A stretch of DNA of 46,698 nucleotides from Methanomethylovorans sp. PtaU1.Bin093 (lineage in GTDB: Archaea; Halobacteriota; Methanosarcinia; Methanosarcinales; Methanosarcinaceae): the NCBI RefSeq assembly GCF_002067275.1, contig NZ_MVQX01000010.1:1-46698 (forward strand), read 5' to 3'. This document shows, piece after piece, positions 15,900 to 25,389 of the stretch (the stretch's first letter is position 1; every line of letters begins with the position of its first letter). The notes under the pieces were generated by a model. It was not told where the DNA came from, did not search any database, and was given only the letters and a program-made list of their open reading frames with translations. The position numbers and the translations under genes are program-made.

Positions 15900-17470
15900 C
15901 CATAGTTGCTGTAATTCCTGCTTATAATGAAGAAGTGTATCTAAGGGATATCATCAAAAAAGCAAGGTCTTATGTTGATGAGATCATAGTTGTGGATGAT
16001 TGTAGTGATGATGCCACAGCATTCATTGCCACCAGTATGGATGTCACCCTTGTCAGGCACGATAAGCCCCTTGGTAGGGCTGAGGCTCTAAAAACAGGTT
16101 TTCGGGAGGCATATATACTTAAGCCCAAGATCATTGTAACGCTTTATCCGAACGGATGCCATAATCCCGATGAGATCCCCAAACTTCTGGAGCCTATCTT
16201 CTGGTTACAATCTGATGTTGTCACGGGTGAGTTAAAAGGCCATGAAGCTATGCCTGTGATCCTCATCGATAAAAATGGAAAAGAACAGCAGACCGTTGTG
16301 GAGGAAGCATTTTACCTTTCGGAAAGCAGATATGCTGGTTTCAGTGCTTTTTCATCCAATACTTTTGCTGTTCTTAAGTTCGATGGAACACACGTCCCTG
16401 TGGAATATTCTCTGCTTAAGGACGTACAAGATGCGGGGCTTGATGTAAAAGGAGTAGAAGTATCTATTTTCGTCAGTGACGAACATGCTGTTCTGCATGA
16501 ACGCAAGATCGGTGTGGTCATTCCTGCCTACAACGAGGAAAAACTCATAAGGATCACAGTTGACGGTATTCCTCCCTATGTTTCCAGGATATTTGTTATC
16601 AATGATGCAAGCACCGACTCAACTGCACAGGTGCTGGAATCCATTAAAGATCCGAGATTACATGTGATCACACATGAGATCAATCAGGGTGTTGGTGCAG
16701 CTATTCTGCATGGGTACAAACGCGCTTTGAAAGAGAACATGGACCTTATTGTGGTCATGGGCGGGGATAACCAGATGAACCCTGACCAGCTTCCTAAGCT
16801 TCTCATGCCGATCATCCAGGGCAAAGCAGATTATACCAAAGGGAATCGTCTCCTCAGCAAGGAGTTCAGGGGTGGCATGAGCAAGTGGCGCCTGTTTGGT
16901 AACTCTATCCTGACAATGATCAATAAGATCAGCAGCGGATACTGGCATATCATGGACCCTCAGAACGGTTACACAGCGATCTCCCGAAGAGCCCTCTCTG
17001 GCATTGATATAGATACCCTCTTCACTTATTACGGATACTGCAATGATATGCTTGTCAAACTCAACACATTTGGTTTCCGCACCATGGATATTACGATGCC
17101 TGCCCGCTACGGTCAGGAAAAATCTTCTATCAAATACAGTAAGTTCATGTTCCGTGTTTCTGGTATGCTTTTCAGGAAATTCCTGTGGCGCCTTAAGATG
17201 AAGTACATGATATTGAGCTTCCATCCTCTGGTGTTCTTCTATACCCTGGGAATGATACTGGTGCCTATTGGCCTGCTCTTTGGAGCTTACATTTTTGCCG
17301 CCAAGTTGTTCCTTGGCTGGCCAGTGTCTCCGAATTCCCCATTGCTGGACGCTCTATTGCTGATCACTGGGATACAGTTCACTTTGTTTGCTATGCTGTT
17401 CGACATGCAGGAATCTGACAAAGCTATGCAGGATAGTGAAACAGATGTCCGGGGTGTGGTCTGGAACTAA
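15896..17470 (+). CDS. Membrane glycosyltransferase with two GT2 domains, first probably inactive
   Basis: 524 residues holding two family-2 glycosyltransferase domains in a row. The first begins VAVIPAYNEE and has VDDCSDD, but where the metal-binding DxD region should be it reads LYPNGCHNPDE. The second starts at about residue 203 (VVIPAYNEE) with INDAST and GGDNQMNPDQ, intact for catalysis. Two hydrophobic segments near residues 437-505 anchor it to the membrane. The likely role is transfer of a sugar from a nucleotide donor to a polyprenyl phosphate (dolichyl-phosphate-mannose-synthase-like). The TTG start is forced by an in-frame stop directly before it. It is the first gene of the polysaccharide locus. 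Confidence 0.88.
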   Translation: MTIVAVIPAYNEEVYLRDIIKKARSYVDEIIVVDDCSDDATAFIATSMDVTLVRHDKPLGRAEALKTGFREAYILKPKIIVTLYPNGCHNPDEIPKLLEPIFWLQSDVVTGELKGHEAMPVILIDKNGKEQQTVVEEAFYLSESRYAGFSAFSSNTFAVLKFDGTHVPVEYSLLKDVQDAGLDVKGVEVSIFVSDEHAVLHERKIGVVIPAYNEEKLIRITVDGIPPYVSRIFVINDASTDSTAQVLESIKDPRLHVITHEINQGVGAAILHGYKRALKENMDLIVVMGGDNQMNPDQLPKLLMPIIQGKADYTKGNRLLSKEFRGGMSKWRLFGNSILTMINKISSGYWHIMDPQNGYTAISRRALSGIDIDTLFTYYGYCNDMLVKLNTFGFRTMDITMPARYGQEKSSIKYSKFMFRVSGMLFRKFLWRLKMKYMILSFHPLVFFYTLGMILVPIGLLFGAYIFAAKLFLGWPVSPNSPLLDALLLITGIQFTLFAMLFDMQESDKAMQDSETDVRGVVWN

Positions 17471-17670
17471 CTTATCCATCTTATTTACAGTAGAATGGTC
17501 TTTAGGGCAGATATCAGTTCATTCAAAAAAAGAGATGATGACACCTAAAACTTATCATTCCGATCAAATGGGTAAATGTGCTCCCGGACAGCAGGTCATA
17601 GGGCGATCATATAGGGCCCGTGGGCAAACAAAATCAATTCCGTCGAAATCTTTGCTAGTGGTGATATCTG

Positions 17671-19380
17671 ATGTCTTATCTTGACAACCTCGATTTTTCT
17701 CTTCCCCGGTTTCGGGATATATGCGAAGCAATATCCAGGAACTACTCAACTATAACAGTATTGGAGTATTTTGATAAACCTCATCCTGATAAATTCGTCA
17801 TCATGCGTCATGATATAGACCGATTTCCAGGAAATGCTCTGAAGACCGCCAAGATAGAAAATGAACTTGGGATCAAGGCAACCTATTATTTCAGGTCCAA
17901 TCGTGGTGAATTCCACACGAATATAATAAAGCAGATCAGAGACATGGGCCATGAGATCGGGTATCACTATGAAGTGCTGAGCGAGACCAATGGTGATCCG
18001 GAAAAAGCTATCGAGCTTTTCCGTTCTAATCTGGAAAAGTTAAGACAGATATGTGATGTTAGAACGATCTGCATGCACGGAAGACCCCTGTCAAATTTCG
18101 ATAACCGCGATCTCTGGAAGATCTATAGGTATGAAGATTATGGGATCGTGGGTGAAGCATACTTATCGGTAGGAGATGAGCTTAACTACTTTTCTGATAC
18201 CGGCAGATGCTGGGGCCTAAAGGATAACATGAGGGATTACATTCCAGGAAATGCTCAGCAGATCGACATTGATAGTACCAGCGAGCTGATAGAACTTATC
18301 GAAAGCAAAGAGCTTAATAATCTTTATATTCTGACGCACCCCGAACGATGGTCATCAAATATCTTTTCATGGAGTGCATACTATTCCATGGACCTTGCTG
18401 TAAATTTTGGAAAGAACATCCTGATAGAGTACGGGGGAAGAAAGAACCGGCTGCATGTGAATCGTAGTTTATCAATAACAGTTGACATTGAAGACTGGTA
18501 TCATATCCCTTCTGTTTGCGGATCAGATTTCTCAGTATATAAAGATGTCAAAGAGTTCTTTGAAAAATGGGAAGGAAGATACGACTATTTAAGTGAGCCT
18601 ACAAAAAGGGTCCTTGACATACTCGATGAATTTAACATGACAGCCACGTTCTTTATAGTGGCGGATGTTGCAGAACATTATCCAGGGCTGATCGAGTCCA
18701 TTGCTGCAAGAGGCCATGAGATAGCATGCCATGGAGCTGATCACAGGTGCAGTATCAATCCTAACACAAAAAAGCCTTTACTGACCATCGAAGAGTTCGA
18801 ACAGAGCACAATGGAAGCAAAGAGGATACTGGAAAAGGCCTCGGGACAAGAAGTAATTGGTTTCCGAGCGCCCAACGCGGCAGTAACCGGACAAATGCTC
18901 GATTCGCTTAGAAAAATGGGTTTTAAGTATGATTCCTCAGTGGCTGTGAACTCTTTGTACAATAAAACAGATTCTTCGTTGAATTCTGTTTCAACAGTTC
19001 CTTATTATCCGGCGAAGGGCAGCCTTGAACCTGCGCCTACCGGAGACCTTATTGAATTCCCTTGGTCCTATTATGAAGTAGGGATCAAAATACCTACGTC
19101 TGGCGGACCAATGCTGAGATTCCTTGGTGCTAACCTTATCCTGAAAGGTATCAGACAGAGCTTGAACAGGGGCCACACTATATTTTACTTCCATCCGATA
19201 GATATTTGCAGGGAGGAGTTTCCGAAAGTTGGGAAAGGCCGTCCCTTCTATTGGATCATTAAAGGAGATATCGTTGAGCAGAGGATACGCTATATCCTGC
19301 AGAACTTAGACGACGTGAATGTAGTGCCATTGAGGGATCTGGTAGATGGTGTGAGGTCAGTGGGTGATTCTGAGTGTTAG
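17671..19380 (+). CDS. Fusion of two polysaccharide deacetylase (CE4-like) domains
   Basis: 569 residues. The N-terminal half (about 1-258) has VIMRHDID, MGHEIGYHYE and THPERW, a deacetylase-like fold of the type found in capsule loci. It closely resembles the separate protein encoded directly downstream. The C-terminal half (from about 268) is a classical CE4 deacetylase: SITVDIEDWYHIP (metal Asp272), GHEIACHGADH (HxxxH pair), FRAPN, YDSSV and FYFHPIDI, as in deacetylases of exopolysaccharide loci. It probably removes N-acetyl groups from a glycan or its lipid-linked precursor. GGTGAT gives the ribosome binding site eight bases before the ATG. The stop overlaps the next gene's GTG. Confidence 0.88.
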   Translation: MSYLDNLDFSLPRFRDICEAISRNYSTITVLEYFDKPHPDKFVIMRHDIDRFPGNALKTAKIENELGIKATYYFRSNRGEFHTNIIKQIRDMGHEIGYHYEVLSETNGDPEKAIELFRSNLEKLRQICDVRTICMHGRPLSNFDNRDLWKIYRYEDYGIVGEAYLSVGDELNYFSDTGRCWGLKDNMRDYIPGNAQQIDIDSTSELIELIESKELNNLYILTHPERWSSNIFSWSAYYSMDLAVNFGKNILIEYGGRKNRLHVNRSLSITVDIEDWYHIPSVCGSDFSVYKDVKEFFEKWEGRYDYLSEPTKRVLDILDEFNMTATFFIVADVAEHYPGLIESIAARGHEIACHGADHRCSINPNTKKPLLTIEEFEQSTMEAKRILEKASGQEVIGFRAPNAAVTGQMLDSLRKMGFKYDSSVAVNSLYNKTDSSLNSVSTVPYYPAKGSLEPAPTGDLIEFPWSYYEVGIKIPTSGGPMLRFLGANLILKGIRQSLNRGHTIFYFHPIDICREEFPKVGKGRPFYWIIKGDIVEQRIRYILQNLDDVNVVPLRDLVDGVRSVGDSEC

Positions 19381-20150
19381 ATTTTCAGGACCTTGATTTT
19401 ACCACTGAGAAGTTTCGTGAGCTCTGTTCTGCCTTAGCTGAGAACTATACTTCTGTAACCATTGAGCAATATCTGACCGCCGGCAATGATTTGCCAGAGC
19501 GTTTTGTTCTGATGCGCCACGATGTCGATGGAAAAGCGATCCCTTCGCTGAGGACTGCGCTCATCGAAAAGGAATTTGGCATACGTGCAACCTATTATTT
19601 CAGAGCGAAAAGGAATATCTATGTCCCTGAGGTCATACAGCAGATCGAAGCAATGGGCCATGAGATCGGGTATCATTATGAGACCTTGAGTGACTCCAAT
19701 GGTGACTATGAAAAAGCGATAAAGCTGTTCGGGGAAGAAGTACAGAGGTTCAGAAGCATATGTACCCTGAAAACCATTAGTATGCATGGAGCCTCTCTAT
19801 CAAAGTATGATAACCGGGACCTTTGGAACCGATATGATTTCAAGGATTTTGGAATTATTGGCGAAGCGTATTTGTCACTCGGCGAGGATCTTAATTATTT
19901 TACTGATACCGGAAGGGGCTGGAACTCAAAGAATAACCTGAGAGATTTTATTCCGGGAAGGACGCAAAAGTTCGTCGCTGAAACAACTGATGACCTTATC
20001 AGATTGATTGGGAGCGGTAAGATGGAAAATCTATACATCACGCTGCATCCGGATCGCTGGACATCGACCACTTTCAGGTGGGCTTTATTCTGGGTCCAGG
20101 ACCTGGCATTCAATTCCGCAAAGAAAGCACTGAGGATGATGAGAAAGTGA
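19374..20150 (+). CDS. Polysaccharide deacetylase-like protein, single domain
   Basis: 258 residues, with roughly half of positions identical by eye to the N-terminal half of the preceding fusion protein. Shared blocks include MRHDVD, MGHEIGYHYE, DNRDLW, GEAYLS, LNYF(S/T)DTGR and HP(E/D)RW, so the two arose by duplication. RHDVD and the two His of GHEIGYHYE are candidate metal ligands. The GTG start at 19374 overlaps the previous stop by seven bases, with GGGTGAT upstream. It overlaps the following methyltransferase by four bases (GTGA), so all are translated together. Confidence 0.85.
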   Translation: MLDFQDLDFTTEKFRELCSALAENYTSVTIEQYLTAGNDLPERFVLMRHDVDGKAIPSLRTALIEKEFGIRATYYFRAKRNIYVPEVIQQIEAMGHEIGYHYETLSDSNGDYEKAIKLFGEEVQRFRSICTLKTISMHGASLSKYDNRDLWNRYDFKDFGIIGEAYLSLGEDLNYFTDTGRGWNSKNNLRDFIPGRTQKFVAETTDDLIRLIGSGKMENLYITLHPDRWTSTTFRWALFWVQDLAFNSAKKALRMMRK

Positions 20151-20824
20151 AGATCATTGACAGCATCCAGAATAAGCTCATCGTAAAAATGGGATTTAAA
20201 TATTACGATGAGGATAAGTACCTTATCCAAAAATGTATAAAATGTTCTAATAAGAATAATCCAAGTGTCCTTGATGTTGGCTGTGGGACCGGGCATCACT
20301 CTCTTTTATTTGAGAAATACGGGGCAAAGGTAACTGCCTTCGATTATGATGAAAGTGCCATCGATAAAGCAAAAGAAAATCGGATGAAACATAACTCAAA
20401 AGTCACATTTCTGGTTGCTGATGGCAGATATCCGGAAAAATATTTCACTGAGAAATATGATATTATATTTATGGCGGGCTTCTCAATATTTGGCATTGAT
20501 CTAAATAAACCAATAATGACAAAATATCTTTCAATGCTGAATGAAGGAGGTATATTGGTCCTGGTACATAATTCGAATCTAACCGGGCTTGTCAGGAAAA
20601 CGAACTGGAAAAATCATACGATTGAAGAGCTCAGATCTTTCTTTGAAAGTGTAGGAAGCAATATTGAAAAAATATATTTTTACGACAGGCATATCACTAT
20701 AAAGATCTTACGTCGTTTCGCCATTACTGGTCCATCCACGAAAATGCATATTCTTATATCTAAAATAACGAAATTGCCCTGTGCAATAGTTTTCATTGTG
20801 AGTAAAAGTAAGAACGGCAAGTAA
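20147..20824 (+). CDS. SAM-dependent class I methyltransferase
   Basis: About 225 residues starting VKIIDSIQNKL. The SAM-binding motif I is VLDVGCGTGHHSLLF, followed by an acidic residue at the end of beta 2 (AFDYDES) and motif IV-like YDIIFMAG. The substrate is unknown; in this locus methylation of a sugar or of a lipid-linked intermediate is plausible. I chose the GTG at 20147 because it overlaps the preceding stop as GTGA and is preceded by GAGGATGATGAG. An earlier in-frame ATG at 20078 would lie deep in the upstream gene. Confidence 0.85.
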   Translation: MKIIDSIQNKLIVKMGFKYYDEDKYLIQKCIKCSNKNNPSVLDVGCGTGHHSLLFEKYGAKVTAFDYDESAIDKAKENRMKHNSKVTFLVADGRYPEKYFTEKYDIIFMAGFSIFGIDLNKPIMTKYLSMLNEGGILVLVHNSNLTGLVRKTNWKNHTIEELRSFFESVGSNIEKIYFYDRHITIKILRRFAITGPSTKMHILISKITKLPCAIVFIVSKSKNGK

Positions 20825-20856
20825 TCATCATGCAGAAATCTTATAACGGTGAAAAA

Positions 20857-21933
20857 ATGAGAGTACTTTTTAATGTTGGTCATCCTGCTCAAGTTCATTT
20901 CTTCAGGAACGCAATAAGGATCCTTGAAAGCAAAGGCCATATATGTAAAATGACAGCAGTTGCTAAAGATGTGTCTTTGGACCTGCTGGATGCTTATGGA
21001 TTTGAATATGATATTGTGGGAAGTGCTTACCCCACTTTGTTTTCAAAGGCCGTTGAATTATTGAAGATCGAGAAAAGACTCTACAAAATTGCCCGTTCGT
21101 TCAAACCTGATATTCTTATAGGCGGCTCAGGTAATGCATATAGTGCTCATGTGGGCAAACTTATACACAAGCCCTCTATTGTTTTCGAGGACTCGGAAAA
21201 AGGTACCATAGAACACCTTTTGACAGATCGTTTTGCTACTGTTATCTTTACTCCTTCCTCATACAAAAAGAAGATAGGGGATAATCAATTATACTTGAAC
21301 GGGTACAAAGAGCTGGCTTACTTGCATCCGGATTATTTTCATCCCTCAGAAGCTGCTCTTAATGAGCTTGGTCTGACCACAGAGGATAGATACGTAATTT
21401 TCAGGTTTGTTACATGGAATGCAGATCATGACATTGGCCATCATGGTATAGAAAACAAAATAAAGTTCGCTCAAGAGCTCGAGAAACATGGACGTGTACT
21501 GATCACTTCAGAAGGTAAGCTGGAGCCGGAGCTGGAAAAATACAGGGTCAGGGTTTCTCCGGAAAAGATACATGATCTGCTGTACTATGCACAGATGTTC
21601 GTAGGCGATAGCCAGACCATGACAACGGAAGCTGCCGTATTGGGCGTGCCTGCCATCCGTTGCAATTCTTTTGTGGGAAAAGATGATATGTCCAATTTCA
21701 TCGAACTTGAAGAGAAATATGATCTGATCTTTAATTACAGTGACTCCGAAGCAGCATTGAACAAAGCACTTGAACTTGTAAAAGTACCTACGCTCAAGGA
21801 AGAGTGGAGCAAGAAAAGAGAAAAGCTGCTGCATGACAAAATTGATGTCACCGCATTTATAGTGTGGTTCATTGAAAATTATCCGGAAAGTTTAAAGGAA
21901 ACAAGATCAGGCGTTCCCTTTAATTCAAATTAA
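20857..21933 (+). CDS. DUF354 family protein, GT-B glycosyltransferase-like
   Basis: About 358 residues of the archaeal/bacterial DUF354 family, which resembles the UDP-GlcNAc 2-epimerase / GT-B fold. It begins MRVLFNVGHPAQVHFFRN, has the G-rich segment IGGSGNAYSAHV, and carries GDSQTMTTEAAVLGVP at the position where GT-B enzymes bind the nucleotide. It probably acts on a nucleotide sugar, often in loci with wecB as here. The ATG at 20857 has GGTG seven bases upstream and matches the family start; an in-frame ATG at 20830 is less likely. It lies nine bases before wecB. Confidence 0.85.
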   Translation: MRVLFNVGHPAQVHFFRNAIRILESKGHICKMTAVAKDVSLDLLDAYGFEYDIVGSAYPTLFSKAVELLKIEKRLYKIARSFKPDILIGGSGNAYSAHVGKLIHKPSIVFEDSEKGTIEHLLTDRFATVIFTPSSYKKKIGDNQLYLNGYKELAYLHPDYFHPSEAALNELGLTTEDRYVIFRFVTWNADHDIGHHGIENKIKFAQELEKHGRVLITSEGKLEPELEKYRVRVSPEKIHDLLYYAQMFVGDSQTMTTEAAVLGVPAIRCNSFVGKDDMSNFIELEEKYDLIFNYSDSEAALNKALELVKVPTLKEEWSKKREKLLHDKIDVTAFIVWFIENYPESLKETRSGVPFNSN

Positions 21934-21942
21934 GGTGAGATC

Positions 21943-23010
21943 ATGAAGATAGCAAGCATAGTCGGTGTGAGACCTCAGTTCGTAAAGGCATCTGTTGTTT
22001 CCAAACAGCTACGAAAAGACCATGAAGAGGTATTGATCCATACGGGCCAGCACTATGACTATAAAATGAATGACGTTTTCTTCACTGAGCTAAATATTCC
22101 TGAACCCGAATATTTTCTCGGGATCGGCTCAGGTTCACATGGATATCAGACAGGAGAAATGCTGAAGAAAATAGAAGAGGTGCTGATCAAAGAAGAACCT
22201 GAGATCGTTTTGACATACGGTGATACTAATTCCACGCTTGCCGGTGCTCTTGCAGCTGCAAAACTGCATATTAGGAATGCACATGTGGAATCCGGCTTAA
22301 GGAGTTTTGACCGATCCATGCCTGAAGAGATCAACCGGGTTTTGACCGATCACTGTTCTGACCTGTTGTTCTGTCCCACTGAAAATGCAGTTGAGAATCT
22401 GAAAATGGAAGGAATAAAGGATAATGTGTATTTGACCGGCGATGTGATGGCTGATTCCCTTTTGCACAATAAGGAAATAGCAGAAACAAGATCAACGATC
22501 TTATCTGATCTTAACTTAAAGAGCAAAGAATATGCAGTAGCTACAATCCATAGAGCAAGTAATACAGATATTAAGGAAAATCTCCAAAATATTGTTGATG
22601 CGTTCTCTCAACTGGACGAAACCATTGTATTTCCGGTGCATCCAAGGACCCGGAAACTGCTGAAAGAGTATGGCCTCTATGAAAGGCTGAACTCAGCCGT
22701 GAAACTGGTGGAACCTCTTGGCTTCCTGGATTTCATAAAGCTTATGGATCATTCAAAACTGATACTAACTGATTCAGGCGGGATACAAAAAGAGGCGTAT
22801 ATTCTGAAGATCCCATGTATAACGCTCAGAGAGAACTCTGAATGGGGTGAAACCATTGAGGATGGCTGGAATGTTCTTGTAGGAACTGACAAAGCAAAGA
22901 TATTCCAGGCGGTCAGCTCGTTCCGTCCATCATTAAAGCTGCACAGGAACAGGTTTGGAAACGGAGATGCTGCTGAAAAGATCGCTTCTATCATTGGAGG
23001 CCTCAGTTGA
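21943..23010 (+). CDS. wecB: UDP-N-acetylglucosamine 2-epimerase (non-hydrolysing)
   Basis: 355 residues, the standard WecB length. It interconverts UDP-GlcNAc and UDP-ManNAc, supplying ManNAc for surface glycans. Diagnostic segments are GVRPQFVKAS, HTGQHYDYKMND, TYGDTNSTLAGALAA, HVESGLRSFD, MPEEINR and the UDP-binding TDSGGIQKEA. No fused kinase is present. It overlaps the start of the following deacetylase gene (TTGATG) and follows the DUF354 gene closely, so it is a mid-operon gene. Confidence 0.95.
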   Translation: MKIASIVGVRPQFVKASVVSKQLRKDHEEVLIHTGQHYDYKMNDVFFTELNIPEPEYFLGIGSGSHGYQTGEMLKKIEEVLIKEEPEIVLTYGDTNSTLAGALAAAKLHIRNAHVESGLRSFDRSMPEEINRVLTDHCSDLLFCPTENAVENLKMEGIKDNVYLTGDVMADSLLHNKEIAETRSTILSDLNLKSKEYAVATIHRASNTDIKENLQNIVDAFSQLDETIVFPVHPRTRKLLKEYGLYERLNSAVKLVEPLGFLDFIKLMDHSKLILTDSGGIQKEAYILKIPCITLRENSEWGETIEDGWNVLVGTDKAKIFQAVSSFRPSLKLHRNRFGNGDAAEKIASIIGGLS

Positions 23011-24062
23011 TGCTGGATCAGAGTTCTGAACTATGGGATATATTTACCATCAAAGAAGAGTACTCTCCGGTTAAACTGGATAAGCATCAGAGATTCAATT
23101 ATGCCAACAGCAAAAATAAAAACGCTTTTGAACCAGTGGTTTCCGAGTTTTTGGTATCTGAGGGTCTGAAGGTGGAATATCCGGATAATAAAAGGTTTGC
23201 AGTTTGTCTGACCCATGATATTGATGATATCTATCCCCCTTCCAGTCACATCCTGTCCTCTTTTTTATATTGTTTGAAGACACTGGACCATAATGCGTTC
23301 AAACCACAGATAGCATGGAAAATAAAAGGAAAGGAGCATTCTCCATACCTGAACTTTAGCGAGATCATGGACATAGAAAAGAGATATGGTGCAAGATCCT
23401 CTTTCTATTTTATCACTGCAAAGGAAGATCCGGTCAGGTTCAGATACGACATTGAAGAGATAGGACATGAGCTGGGGAATATTCTGGATAACGGATGTGA
23501 AGTAGGGGTACATGGCGGTTATTATACCTATAATAGTCTGAAGAGCATGAAAGAAGAAAAAGAGAGATTGGAAAACACATTGGGGAAAAAGGTCATAGGA
23601 TACAGGAACCATTATTTGAGGTTCAAGGCTCCGGATACCTGGGAGTTACTGGCAAAAGCCGGTTTTAAGTATGATTCCACACTGGGATACGATGACATGA
23701 TAGGATTCAGGAATGGCACGTGTCATCCATTTAAGCCATATAATTTAGATAAAAATGAGGCTATAGATATACTGGAACTGCCGCTGGTCATTATGGACGG
23801 CGCCCTGTTCTCCTACGCAAGGTCTTTAGATGAGGCATTTGAATATTCGAAAAGGCTCATTGATACCGTAGAGAAGTATAATGGTGTCATCACTCTGCTG
23901 TGGCATAATGGTCCGTTCAGCTGGCCTATCAGGAAGAATTGGAAATTATTATATGAGAAAATACTTAAATATTGTTATGATAAAAATGCATGGATGACCA
24001 GCGGTGAAGAAATTTACAACTGGTGGACGAATGAAAGCAAAGTGCAATTTTATCCATCCTGA
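23010..24062 (+). CDS. Polysaccharide deacetylase family protein (divergent, capsule-locus type)
   Basis: About 350 residues. LTHDIDDIYPP carries the acidic metal-binding motif, SSFYFIT marks the second strand, and GCEVGVHGGYYTY supplies the His motif, followed by GYRNHYLRF and LLWHNGPF. This is a deacetylase-like barrel related to capsule/O-antigen deacetylases (WbmS type) rather than classical NodB. The ATG at 23010 overlaps the wecB stop (TGATG), and GGAGG lies nine bases upstream. It is the third deacetylase gene of the locus, distinct in sequence from the other two. The substrate is presumably an N-acetyl sugar unit. Confidence 0.82.
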   Translation: MLDQSSELWDIFTIKEEYSPVKLDKHQRFNYANSKNKNAFEPVVSEFLVSEGLKVEYPDNKRFAVCLTHDIDDIYPPSSHILSSFLYCLKTLDHNAFKPQIAWKIKGKEHSPYLNFSEIMDIEKRYGARSSFYFITAKEDPVRFRYDIEEIGHELGNILDNGCEVGVHGGYYTYNSLKSMKEEKERLENTLGKKVIGYRNHYLRFKAPDTWELLAKAGFKYDSTLGYDDMIGFRNGTCHPFKPYNLDKNEAIDILELPLVIMDGALFSYARSLDEAFEYSKRLIDTVEKYNGVITLLWHNGPFSWPIRKNWKLLYEKILKYCYDKNAWMTSGEEIYNWWTNESKVQFYPS

Positions 24063-24176
24063 AAACTGGTCCTTATCAACCGTGGATCTCCGGTCCACGA
24101 TCAAAAATGCATTCTGGAACAGCTGCAAGCTGTAAAAGGTCACAATCATTGAAAAAGATCAACAGTAGGTGTTTTC

Positions 24177-25355
24177 TTGAATCAGACTGACAAAAAAGCA
24201 TTGTTCATAATACAGGCTTACAATAATTTCCAAAAAGAATCTATTAACAGTACATGCCATTATTTTAAGGAATGTTCAGTGTTAGTTAGGTCCAATCCTA
24301 TCTCAGAGTTTTATAAATACGTTAAGACGCCATTTTTGGAAACGTTCAAGCTGGACTACAAGATAGACCTGAACAATATTCCTTCAAATCTATCTGTTCA
24401 TCCGACCCCGATCTTATATGCTCCCCTTAATTCCCAGTATAAGAAGCTTGGGGAGAAACATTTCAAAGCTGCTGAAAGATCTATCGGGAAACATAATATA
24501 AAGTTCGATCTGATCCATTCTCATTTCACATGGTCTTCCGGATATGCAAGTGCAAAACTTAAGGAAAAATACGATGTTCCTTTTGTGGTAACGGGGCACG
24601 GATATGATATTTATGGATTGCCCTTTAAAGATGAAGAATGGAAAGAGAGAATCGAATATGTGCTCAATTCGGCAGACAGGATAATAACTGTGAGCAATAG
24701 CAATTTATCCTATATCAAGAAATTGAACGTAAAAACCCCTGTTCATATTTTGCCTAACGGGTACAGGCCTGATCAGTTCCATCCTATGGATATGGAAAAA
24801 TGCAGGAAGGCCTTAGGTTTACCTCTGGATAAGAAAATAATACTCGCAGTCGGGAACCTTGTGGAGATCAAAGGCCACAATTACCTGATCGGAGCTATGG
24901 AAGAAGTGGTGAAGCTTAGAAAAGATGTGCTTTGCTTCATAGTTGGCGGCGGGGAAACAGAGAACAGGCTCAGAAAACAGATCAAAAATGCGGGCTTAGA
25001 GGATCATGTAAAGCTGCCGGGAAGTAAATTGCACAATGAGATCCCCATGTGGGTGAACTCTTGTGATATATTCGTATTGCCAAGTTTGAACGAAGGTAAC
25101 CCGACGGTCATGTTCGAGTGCCTGGGCTGTGGCAAGCCTTTCATAGGAACAAAAGTAGGCGGAGTTCCGGAGATCATTGTGTCGGATGACTATGGATTGC
25201 TGGTTGAGCCGGCAAATTCAGAAAAACTGGCAGAGACCATTTTGATGGCATTGGATAAAACCTGGGACACAGCGAAGATCAAAGCATATTCTGCGCAATT
25301 CACGTGGGCGGAGATCGGAAAGAATATAGTGGATATATATAAGACCCTGCTCTGA
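24177..25355 (+). CDS. Family 4 glycosyltransferase
   Basis: 392 residues with the GT-B plan of GT4 enzymes. DLIHSHFTWSSGYAS and VTGHGYDIYG are in the N-terminal domain, ILPNGYRPDQF at the linker, AVGNLVEIKGHNYLI starts the second Rossmann domain, and LPSLNEGNPTVMFECLGCG is the E-x7-E nucleotide-sugar motif (one Glu visible, second replaced by Cys/Gly context). It adds a sugar to the growing glycan on the cytoplasmic face. The start is a TTG at 24177 with AGGTG six to ten bases upstream. A 114-base gap separates it from the deacetylase gene. Confidence 0.88.
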   Translation: MNQTDKKALFIIQAYNNFQKESINSTCHYFKECSVLVRSNPISEFYKYVKTPFLETFKLDYKIDLNNIPSNLSVHPTPILYAPLNSQYKKLGEKHFKAAERSIGKHNIKFDLIHSHFTWSSGYASAKLKEKYDVPFVVTGHGYDIYGLPFKDEEWKERIEYVLNSADRIITVSNSNLSYIKKLNVKTPVHILPNGYRPDQFHPMDMEKCRKALGLPLDKKIILAVGNLVEIKGHNYLIGAMEEVVKLRKDVLCFIVGGGETENRLRKQIKNAGLEDHVKLPGSKLHNEIPMWVNSCDIFVLPSLNEGNPTVMFECLGCGKPFIGTKVGGVPEIIVSDDYGLLVEPANSEKLAETILMALDKTWDTAKIKAYSAQFTWAEIGKNIVDIYKTLL

Positions 25356-25389
25356 TCCTCTTTCCGTTTTAGATCCTTATCAACTACCA

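Noticed and set aside
17471..17670. Possible missing gene between the glycosyltransferase and the deacetylase fusion
   Set aside because: All frames are short and lack start signals; treated as a leader region.
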